Positions 37,453-44,904 of a stretch of DNA of 64,000 bases are shown piece after piece. Source of the DNA: CAYQTL01 sp964420405 (GTDB lineage Bacteria > Acidobacteriota > Thermoanaerobaculia > Thermoanaerobaculales > Sulfomarinibacteraceae); assembly GCA_964420405.1 (NCBI GenBank), contig CAYQTL010000012.1, forward strand, positions 26,812 to 90,811, in the 5' to 3' direction. Numbering within the stretch: position 1 is the stretch's first letter; each line of letters starts with the position of its first letter. The translations under genes and the position numbers were made by a program. Under the pieces are notes generated by a model. It made no database searches and was not told where the DNA came from. It saw only the letters and a program-made list of their open reading frames with translations.

Positions 37453-38760
37453 GTGACCCGCCGCCCGGGATGGCGGGCGCCGCTGCTGGCGGCCGCCCTC
37501 GCGGCTGCTGCGGCTCAGGCGCAGACCGCCCCCGAAACGCCCTCCCCCGCTCCGACCGTGGCCTCCACCCCGGTTGCGGCCGACTCCACGGTGGCGGAGG
37601 CGGTGCGACGGCGGCTGGAGCCTTTCGACTCGCCGGACGGGGTGACCGTGGCCGCGGACGGGGGCACCGTCCGGCTCGCCGGCGAGGTCGACACCGTGCA
37701 GGCCTGGCGCCAGGCACAGGAGCTCGCCCGCGGGGCGGAGGGCGCCGCGGCGGTGGTGAACGACATCGAGATCTCGGGCGACGTGCTCGGGCAGGTGGAC
37801 GCCCTCGGCCGCACCCTCGGCAGGGCGGCGAACTTCGCCCCGGTGGTGGTGTTCGCGCTCGCGGTGCTGGCCCTCTTCCTGCTGCTGAGCTGGCTGGTCG
37901 GGCGGTGGTCGGCGCCGTTCGAGCGGCTGTCTCCCAACCGGTTCATCCAGGAGGTCACGCGGACCGCGGTCCAGTGGGCTCTCGTGCTGGCCGGCATCGT
38001 GCTGGCGCTGCACGTCGTCGACGCCACGGCGATCGCCGGCGCCCTGGTCGGGACCGCCGGCGTCGCGGGAATCGCCATCGGGTTCGCGTTCAAGGACCTG
38101 GTGGAGAACTACCTGGCCAGCGTCCTGCTCAGCCTGCGGCAGCCGTTCGCCCCGAACGACCATGTGGACATCGACGGGTTCGAGGGCAAGGTGGTCCGGC
38201 TGACGAGCCGCGCGACGCTGCTGATGACCCTCGACGGAAATCACGTCCGGATTCCCAACGCCCGGGTCTTCAAGGGCGTGATCGTCAACTACACCCGGAA
38301 TCCCCGCCGCCGCTTCGAGCTCACGATCTCCGTCGCGGCGGACAGCGACCTCGCGACGGCGCAGGACCTCGGCGTCGACGTGCTGCGCCGCATGCCGGGG
38401 GTGCTCGACGACCCGCCGCCGTGGGCGATGATCGTCGACATCGGCGACTCCAGCGTGCCACTCACGTTCTACGGCTGGGTGGACCAGCAGGCGACGAACT
38501 TCGCCCTCGCCCGAAGCGAGGCGATCCGGCTCGTCAAGGACGGTCTCGAGGGGGCCGGAGTCGAGCTCCCCGAGCCGATCTTCAGAGTCCGGACCGAGCG
38601 TGCGGAGCGGGGCTTCGGGGATCGGCCACACCCTCCGGACGGGATCGAGCTGCGGACCGACATCAGCGAGCGCGGCGACCCGATCGTCGGCCAGATCGAC
38701 GAGGAGCGGCAGGCCGGCGACGTCGCCGACCTGCTCGATCCCGGAGCACCCCGGGAGTAG
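37453..38760 (+). CDS. MscS-family mechanosensitive channel with N-terminal BON domain
   Basis: A 435-residue membrane protein. After a signal peptide (residues 1-24) and a Pro/Ser linker comes a BON domain (about 45-110, VTVAADGGTVRLAGEVDTVQ), then three membrane helices. TM3 is the MscS pore helix AGVAGIAIGFAFKDLVENYL, followed by the beta domain (LRQPFAPNDHVDIDGFEGKV; VRIPNARVFKGVIVNYT) and the alpha/beta vestibule domain. BON domains bind envelope lipid, so the periplasmic portion may sense or contact the outer membrane or peptidoglycan. The start is a GTG with GGGAG upstream. Such channels release solutes under hypo-osmotic shock. Confidence 0.93.
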   Translation: MTRRPGWRAPLLAAALAAAAAQAQTAPETPSPAPTVASTPVAADSTVAEAVRRRLEPFDSPDGVTVAADGGTVRLAGEVDTVQAWRQAQELARGAEGAAAVVNDIEISGDVLGQVDALGRTLGRAANFAPVVVFALAVLALFLLLSWLVGRWSAPFERLSPNRFIQEVTRTAVQWALVLAGIVLALHVVDATAIAGALVGTAGVAGIAIGFAFKDLVENYLASVLLSLRQPFAPNDHVDIDGFEGKVVRLTSRATLLMTLDGNHVRIPNARVFKGVIVNYTRNPRRRFELTISVAADSDLATAQDLGVDVLRRMPGVLDDPPPWAMIVDIGDSSVPLTFYGWVDQQATNFALARSEAIRLVKDGLEGAGVELPEPIFRVRTERAERGFGDRPHPPDGIELRTDISERGDPIVGQIDEERQAGDVADLLDPGAPRE

Positions 38761-38886
38761 GGTCCGCCGCCGGCCCCCGTTCCTCACCGGATTTGGTCCA
38801 GCTCCTCCGCCGCCGGGTGCCCGTGCGGCTCCCCGTCGCTCCCCTCCTGCTGGACCCTGAGCGGTGAGCGTTCCAGAGCCGCCGTC

Positions 38887-41658
38887 CTACGGCACGACGG
38901 ACGACCAGCCGGCCGTGTCGCCCGACTCGAAGCCGTCGTCCAACAGGATGAGCGAGTACCGGAAGAGCTCGCGGCCGATGACCGAGTCGTTGGCGGTGAA
39001 GTAGAGCGCGCCGCCGCCGGCGGTGAGCGAGCCGAGATCCGAGCCGCTGGGACCGGGGTTGACGTCCCACGCCAGCCGGGTGCCGGCCGGGGTGCCGTCG
39101 GTGATCCACAGCTCGCGGCCGTGGACGCCGTCGTCGGCGACGAACGCCACCTTCCGGCCGATCCGGGTCAGCCACTCCGGATCCGACGAGTCGGGTCCGG
39201 GCGTGATGTCGCGCACCAGGGTGGTCCCGCCCGACGTCCCGTCCGAGATCCCCAGCTCCGCTCCGTTCGCCGCGCTGCGCGCCACGAACAGCACCCGGTC
39301 GCCGAGCCTCACCAGCTCGTCCGAGGGTCCGTCGAGACTGTCGGGATCGAGGTCGAAGATCCGATGGGTGTTCGCCGCGGTCCCGTCGGTCACCCACAAC
39401 GACCACCCCACCGCGGGGTCCGTGGCCATGAAGAACACCCGGCCGCGGGCCTCGACGAAGCCCTTCGGATCGGAGTCGTCGGGACCCGGCACGAGGTCGC
39501 CCAGCGAGGTGGTTCCGCCGGCCTCGCCGGTGGTGACCCACGGCTCACGACCCTCGGCGGAGGTCTCGGCGCTGAAGAACACGAGCCCGAGACCCGCCCC
39601 GTACTCCTCCGGGTACGACGACCCGGCGCCCGGCTCGAGGTCGGCGATCAGCTCGGTGCCCGCCGGCGTCCCGTCGGTAACCAACAGCTCCCTGCCGACA
39701 CCGTCGCCCTTCGCCGTCAGCAGCACCCGGTCGCCAAAGGCGATCGACTCGCCGGTGGGCTCGTCGTCGCCGGTCGGGTCCGTGTCGATCCGGGTGACGG
39801 TCGTTCCGTCGGTCGCCATGACCTCGTAGACGCTGTCAGGAGGGTTGTACGCAGTCCACAGCAGATGGGTCGCGCCGGCGACCAGGTCGACCGGGTCGCT
39901 CCAGTCGCTCCCTGGCCAGAGGTCGACCACGATCTCCGTACCGCCCGGCGTGCCGTCGGTCCGGAACAGCTCGCGGCCCAGGACGGGGTCCTCGAAGCTG
40001 AAGTAGGTTCGGCCGGCGAAGGGGACGAGGTCGGTCCCGCGGGAGAAGGCGCTTCCCGTGGGCGCGAGGTCGACGATCATCGCGGTGCCGCCCGGGGTCC
40101 CGTCCGACGACCACAGCTCGCGGCCGTTGACGCCGTCGCTCGCGATGAAGTGGAGCGCGTCGCCGGTCCACACCAGATTGGTCGGGTCCGATCCCGGCTC
40201 CACATGGTCGTACACCGGAGCGGTGCCGCCCGGGGTGCCGTCCGACGACCACAGCTCCATGCCGCTGACGCCGTCGTCGGCGAGGAAGAACAGGCGTCCG
40301 TCCCAGACCACGATCGCGTCGGCGTCGACGTCGTCGAAGGTCGCCACGAGCTGCGTCCCGGGGCCGGTGCCGTCACTGGTCCACAGCTCGGAGGGATCGA
40401 AGGGTGGATCCTGGATCAGGATCATCAGCCGGGCGGGCAGCGGGAAGATCCCCGCGATCTCCGAGTCGCCGCCGGCGGTGATGTCCGCGGCCAGCACCGT
40501 TCCCGCCTCGGTGCCGTCGCTGGTCCACAGCTCGCGCCCGGTGGCGGTACCGTCGTCGGCGGCGAACCAGACCTGTCCGTTCCACGCCGCGAACTCCGAC
40601 GGCGACGAGGCCGGCGCGCCGGGTGCGATGTCCTTGACGAGGGTCGCCGAGGTCCCGTCGGTGCGCCACAGCTCGTTGCCGATGCCCGCGCCCAACGCCT
40701 GGAAGACGACGAGGCCGGGCGACACCCGGAACAGCTCTGCGGGGAAGCTCGAGGCGCTCCCGGGGTTGATGTCGTCGACCATCGTGGTCGTCACCCCGTC
40801 GGTCCGCCACAGCTCGACGCCGTCGACACCGTTGCCGGCCCGAAACAGGAGGTTCGACGCACCGATCGGCGTCAGACCGACCGGGGACGGCCCGGTGGGG
40901 TCCGGGAAGAGATCGGCGACCTGCTCGTGGGTCCCGTCGGCGAGGATCCGGTGGACCTCCCGGCCGTCCGAGCCGTTGTCGGCGACGAAGTAGACCACGT
41001 CGCCGAGCGCCGTGAACTCCGTCGGATTGGAGTCTCCCGGTCCCGGGTTGAGGTCGAAGAGCATGGTGCCGACGGCGGTCCCGTCGGTCCGCAACGGCTC
41101 CGTCCCGTGGTCCGGGTGGGTGTGGCGGAAGTAGACGTACCCCCCGGCCACGGTCAGGAACACCGGGCACGGCGTGCCGAGACCTCCGCCCGGGTTCCAG
41201 TCGACCACCAGGTGGGCGTCGCCGGGGGTGAGGTCGCTCGCCCATACCTCGCACCCGGTGTCGCTGCGCGTGGCGGCGAACAGCATGGTGCCGCCGAGGT
41301 CGACGAACCCGTCCGGCGCGGACCAGTCCAGTCCGGGGTTGACGTCCGCCAGCATGGCGGTCGCGGTATCGCCGTTGCTGACCCACAGCTCGGAGCCGTG
41401 CAACCCGTCGTCACCGCGGAGCACCAGCCGGTCCTGGATCACCCGCAGCGGCGCGGCTGCCAGGCCCGCCGCCGGATCGCCCGCCTGGTTGACGTCGATC
41501 CCCTGGCCGGCTGCCGGCACGGCTCCGGCGAGGACCACGGCGAGTCCCAGGGCCACCGCCGCCCCCGTGAGGCGTGACGCCCGCGGCGTCCGCCATCCCA
41601 GCCGGTGCACGGGCGTCAGTTGATCGTTCGTCTGCCGGTCGCTCGAGTGGTTCTTCAT
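38887..41658 (-). CDS. Secreted ELWxxDGT-repeat protein with DGFESGD tail
   Basis: A 923-residue exported protein. The ATG at 41658 follows a purine-rich GAGGGACGGAAG. A longer-than-usual N-terminal region precedes the signal helix (LTGAAVALGLAVVLAGAVPA). About 17 repeats of roughly 48 residues follow, each with the hyalin-like ELWxxDGTxxGT core (RELWTSDGTEAGTVL; MELWSSDGTPGGTAP; RELWITDGTPAGTRL) and a FVADDGxxG strand. It ends LLDDGFESGDTAGWSSVVP. ELWxxDGT proteins are predicted propellers of unknown role on bacterial surfaces. It diverges from the patatin gene. Confidence 0.88.
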   Translation of the reverse strand: MKNHSSDRQTNDQLTPVHRLGWRTPRASRLTGAAVALGLAVVLAGAVPAAGQGIDVNQAGDPAAGLAAAPLRVIQDRLVLRGDDGLHGSELWVSNGDTATAMLADVNPGLDWSAPDGFVDLGGTMLFAATRSDTGCEVWASDLTPGDAHLVVDWNPGGGLGTPCPVFLTVAGGYVYFRHTHPDHGTEPLRTDGTAVGTMLFDLNPGPGDSNPTEFTALGDVVYFVADNGSDGREVHRILADGTHEQVADLFPDPTGPSPVGLTPIGASNLLFRAGNGVDGVELWRTDGVTTTMVDDINPGSASSFPAELFRVSPGLVVFQALGAGIGNELWRTDGTSATLVKDIAPGAPASSPSEFAAWNGQVWFAADDGTATGRELWTSDGTEAGTVLAADITAGGDSEIAGIFPLPARLMILIQDPPFDPSELWTSDGTGPGTQLVATFDDVDADAIVVWDGRLFFLADDGVSGMELWSSDGTPGGTAPVYDHVEPGSDPTNLVWTGDALHFIASDGVNGRELWSSDGTPGGTAMIVDLAPTGSAFSRGTDLVPFAGRTYFSFEDPVLGRELFRTDGTPGGTEIVVDLWPGSDWSDPVDLVAGATHLLWTAYNPPDSVYEVMATDGTTVTRIDTDPTGDDEPTGESIAFGDRVLLTAKGDGVGRELLVTDGTPAGTELIADLEPGAGSSYPEEYGAGLGLVFFSAETSAEGREPWVTTGEAGGTTSLGDLVPGPDDSDPKGFVEARGRVFFMATDPAVGWSLWVTDGTAANTHRIFDLDPDSLDGPSDELVRLGDRVLFVARSAANGAELGISDGTSGGTTLVRDITPGPDSSDPEWLTRIGRKVAFVADDGVHGRELWITDGTPAGTRLAWDVNPGPSGSDLGSLTAGGGALYFTANDSVIGRELFRYSLILLDDGFESGDTAGWSSVVP

Positions 41659-41829
41659 CTTCCGTCCCTCGCTGCGTGCTCCCCCGGGGGACCGGGGTGT
41701 CGTTTCTGATGCTGGTGGCGCGGTCCGGGCCCGGAACCGGACATCCGCCCGCACCCGGGTGGCCGGTTCCGGTGTCGGGCGCCGCCATCACGGATGGCCG
41801 CGAGACCCACTCGGAAGGAACCCGTGAAC

Positions 41830-43731
41830 ATGGCCTGTGCGTACCTGATACCGTTGCGGGAGATGCCGAACGACGACGACATGACGCCTGGCGGCCCCGG
41901 CCACCCGACCGATCTGGACCTCCTGCGGGAGGCGTTGACACCGCTGGTCGGCCGTGTCACGCCCGACGACGTCCGCGAGATCGCCGGGACCGGCGACTGG
42001 TACGACCTCGAGGGCGGCCGGCGGTTGTTCTCACAGGGCGACGTGGCCGACGCCATGTACCTGCTGATCCACGGCCGGCTGCGAGCCTCGGTCCGCGCCG
42101 ACGACGGCTCCGAGCGGGTGGTCGGCGACCTGGCCCGCGGCGAGGCGGTCGGCGAGATGGCGCTGCTCGGCGGAGGCGTGCGCAACGCGAACGTGGACGC
42201 CGTCCGCGACAGCCGCCTGCTGCGGCTGAGCGTCGAGACGTTCCAGGGCATCGCGTCCCGACATCCGGAGTTCCTCTGGAACCTGTCGCGCCAGGCCGTC
42301 CTCAGGCTCGACAGGTCGCGCGGAGCGGCGCGCAGCGTCCCGGCCGTCCGGACGATCGCGATCGCCTGCTCCGGGGGGACCGAGATGCGGGACCGCTTCG
42401 TCGCGAAGCTGGCGACCGCGTTGGCGCCCTACGGCACGGCGACGGTCCTCCGCTCGAGCGATCCACCGCCGGCGATCCGGCGCAACGGGGACCCGGGCCG
42501 TCTCGCCGCGTGGCTCGACGAGCATGAGACCCGGCACCGGTTCGTGCTCGCCGTCAGCGACCCCTCCGAGGAGGGCTGGCGGCGGCTCCTGTTCCGGCAG
42601 GCCGACCGCATTCTCGTCGTCTCTCCGGCCGACGACGACCCCCGGCGGAGCGAGATCGCGCGCTGTGTGGCGGTGGACGAGGGACGGCAGGTGCGGGTCC
42701 GCCGGGACCTGGTGCTGCTGCACCCCGACGGGAGCCGCCCGCCGTCGGGAACGACGCGGTGGCTGGAGGCCCACGACGTCACGCGCGCGCACCACGTCCG
42801 GGAGGACCGCGACGGTGACTACGAGCGCCTCGCGCGGTTCCTGGCCGGACGCGCGGTGGGGCTCGTGTTCGCCGGCGGTGGCGCGCGCGGGTTCGCGCAC
42901 CTGGGCGTCCTGCGCGCGCTCAAGGAGGAAGGGGTCCCGGTCGACCTGCTCGGCGGGACCAGCATCGGCGCGATCCTCGCGGCGACCGTGGCGAGCGACT
43001 GGGACGACCGGCATCTCGACGCCGCCCTGCGCCGGTCCTTCGTCGCCACCAACCCCGCCAACGACTTCCAGGTGCTGCCGTTCGTCTCGCTCGTCAAGGG
43101 CCGCAAGATGGAGCGGCTGCTGCGCCGGAACCTGGGCGGAGGCGGGATCGAGGACCTGTGGCTGCCGTTCTTCTGCGTCAGCTCCAACCTCACGACGGGC
43201 CGGAAGGCGGTGCACACCCGGGGTCCGCTCTGGAAGGCACTCCGGGCCAGCGCGTCGATCGCCGGCGTGTTCCCTCCCACCGTCATCGACGGGCAGCTGC
43301 ACGTCGACGGCGGCACCTTCGACAACCTCCCGGTGGACGAGGCGCGGATGCTCGACGCGGGCCACGTGATCGCATGCGACATCGCCCGCCCGGCACACGC
43401 CGCGGTCGGCTTCGACGCGGTGCCGACCGCCGGCCGGATGCTGCTCGACCGGCTGCTGCGGCGCCGGCGGTACCGCGTCCCCGGGATGATGGCGACCATG
43501 ATGCAGGCGACGTTTCTCGCCGGTCTCGACCGGGCCCGCTCCGCGGCGGCCGGCGCGGACCTGTTCCTGGAGCCGAGGACGAGCGGGGTGCGTTTCCTCG
43601 ACTGGAGGTCCCTCGACCGCGCCGCCACGCTGGGCTACGACCAGACGCGGGAGGCCCTCGCCGATCCCGACCGGCGCGACCGGCTCGGCGCCATCATCCG
43701 GCGCTCCGACGTCTCGACCCCAGTCCGATGA
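41830..43731 (+). CDS. Patatin-like phospholipase with N-terminal cyclic-nucleotide-binding domain
   Basis: A 633-residue protein of the NTE (neuropathy target esterase) type. Residues about 35-160 form a CNMP-binding fold (RRLFSQGDVADAMYLLIHGR; GEAVGEMALLGG). About 170-335 is a spacer with a Rossmann-like pattern. The patatin domain starts at 343: oxyanion GGGARGFAHLG (349-359), Ser378 in GTSIG, and Asp493 in VDGG, completing the Ser-Asp dyad. It would cleave phospholipids or lysophospholipids at the membrane. The CNMP site may be structural only, because the Arg that grips the cyclic phosphate is not obvious. The ATG at 41830 has GGAAGGAA nine bases upstream. Confidence 0.93.
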   Translation: MACAYLIPLREMPNDDDMTPGGPGHPTDLDLLREALTPLVGRVTPDDVREIAGTGDWYDLEGGRRLFSQGDVADAMYLLIHGRLRASVRADDGSERVVGDLARGEAVGEMALLGGGVRNANVDAVRDSRLLRLSVETFQGIASRHPEFLWNLSRQAVLRLDRSRGAARSVPAVRTIAIACSGGTEMRDRFVAKLATALAPYGTATVLRSSDPPPAIRRNGDPGRLAAWLDEHETRHRFVLAVSDPSEEGWRRLLFRQADRILVVSPADDDPRRSEIARCVAVDEGRQVRVRRDLVLLHPDGSRPPSGTTRWLEAHDVTRAHHVREDRDGDYERLARFLAGRAVGLVFAGGGARGFAHLGVLRALKEEGVPVDLLGGTSIGAILAATVASDWDDRHLDAALRRSFVATNPANDFQVLPFVSLVKGRKMERLLRRNLGGGGIEDLWLPFFCVSSNLTTGRKAVHTRGPLWKALRASASIAGVFPPTVIDGQLHVDGGTFDNLPVDEARMLDAGHVIACDIARPAHAAVGFDAVPTAGRMLLDRLLRRRRYRVPGMMATMMQATFLAGLDRARSAAAGADLFLEPRTSGVRFLDWRSLDRAATLGYDQTREALADPDRRDRLGAIIRRSDVSTPVR

Positions 43732-43843
43732 CCGTTCGGGCCCGCCGCGCGAACGGGGAGGGAGCCCATCGTCCGGCCCGGACGTGGACGCACGGACTCG
43801 GAGGTGCGAGCATTCCCGGTGCGAGCCCACGTGGAGGTGGCAC

Positions 43844-44374
43844 ATGCAGCGCGGAATGGGACGCCCGTATCGGACCGGACTGCTGGCGGTGATCGGTGCC
43901 GTCGCCTTCGCGGCCCCGACCTGGGGTCAGCTGGCGGTGGCCTATGTCGACGTCGCACACATCATCAACCAGTCCGAGCGCAGCGCTGCCATCCGGGCGC
44001 AGCTGCGCGAGACGTTCGCCGACCGCGTGGCCGAGCTGAAGGCCGTCGAGATCGGGCTCCAGGAGGTCAGGGCGAGGCTGGCGGCGGAGCGGCCGGATCT
44101 CACCCCAGAGCAGCTCGAGGACCGGATGCGCGGGGTCGAGGAGAGTGAGATCCGGTACCAGCGGCAGTCCGAGGACCTCGAACGGGAGGTCCAGGGGCGG
44201 CGGCAGGAGCTGTTCAACCCCTTCGAAGCGGAGGTGCTCCGCCTGATCGAGAGGGTCCGCGAGGAGAAGGGGATCGGCATCGTCTTCTCCAAGCAGAGCG
44301 GCGGCTTTCTGGCGGTCGATCCCGCGCTCGACCTCACCGACGAGGTCCTGGAGCGGCTCGACGGCGCCGGATGA
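43844..44374 (+). CDS. OmpH/Skp-family periplasmic chaperone-like protein
   Basis: A 176-residue exported protein with a signal peptide (GLLAVIGAVAFAAPTWGQ) and the OmpH opening AVAYVDVAHIINQSERSAA. A long coiled coil follows (residues about 55-140, rich in Glu, Arg and Leu) and a compact end (KGIGIVFSKQSGGFLAVDPA). Skp binds unfolded outer-membrane proteins in the periplasm as a trimer. The ATG has GGAGGTG six bases upstream. The next gene on the strand is a TonB receptor, a plausible client, but the 530-base gap with its own promoter makes co-transcription unlikely. Confidence 0.88.
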   Translation: MQRGMGRPYRTGLLAVIGAVAFAAPTWGQLAVAYVDVAHIINQSERSAAIRAQLRETFADRVAELKAVEIGLQEVRARLAAERPDLTPEQLEDRMRGVEESEIRYQRQSEDLEREVQGRRQELFNPFEAEVLRLIERVREEKGIGIVFSKQSGGFLAVDPALDLTDEVLERLDGAG

Positions 44375-44904
44375 TCCCGACCGCCGGGGACGCGCCGCGG
44401 GAGGACCGACCCCCCTCGCCGGTCGATCCCGACCTCATCCCGTAGCGAACGATGCTCTCCGACGAAAGCCCGTTCCCGCCGGAGCCGGACCAGCAGGTGT
44501 CGAGCGACCACGAGCTCCGGGTGGATCAGCCCGATCTCAGCGTCTCCCCCCGGCCCGGCTGATCCACCGAACCGGGTTTCGCCACGCGGCCGCCTGCCCC
44601 ACCGAGAACACCGATCTCAGCTTCCAGGACCAGTCACTTCCGCCAGAAACTCGCATGAACATGAGACTTGGCGGCGCGATACAGGAGCCGGCCAGGCGGA
44701 AGGTCCGCACCGCAGTGTATCGGTAATTGTTAGCTTTACTTTTAAAATACTCCATTCACTACGCTTAGCCAGGCTCTACGATTGATCCAGCTCGAAGTGC
44801 GTGCTAGTCTCCATCGAGCATCTTCTGTTGTGGGGAGCGAAAACTTCTTGCGACCGGTCTTCGGGTGAGATCGAGCGATATCAGTTGGAAGGGGGGTATT
44901 GCGT
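44375..44904. other. Intergenic region with an AT-rich patch upstream of the TonB receptor
   Basis: The left half is ordinary G+C-rich DNA with one 36-codon open frame (44452-44562) that I do not trust as a gene. From about 44700 to 44760 the composition falls sharply (gtatcggtaattgttagc and ttttaaaatac), the lowest G+C in the window. This patch lies just upstream of the promoter at 44782 and may be an UP element or regulator binding site. Confidence 0.5.
44782..44810 (+). promoter_or_regulatory. Sigma70-type promoter of the TonB receptor gene
   Basis: TTGATC (44782-44787) and TAGTCT (44805-44810) are spaced by 17 bases, with a TG one base before the -10 (extended -10). The start of transcription near 44817 leaves a leader of about 90 bases. 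The AT-rich patch directly upstream supports a strong promoter. Confidence 0.65.

Noticed and set aside
44452..44562. A 36-codon open frame upstream of the TonB receptor
   Set aside because: It has no ribosome binding site, no signal or domain, and no conserved neighbour; there is too little to support a gene.
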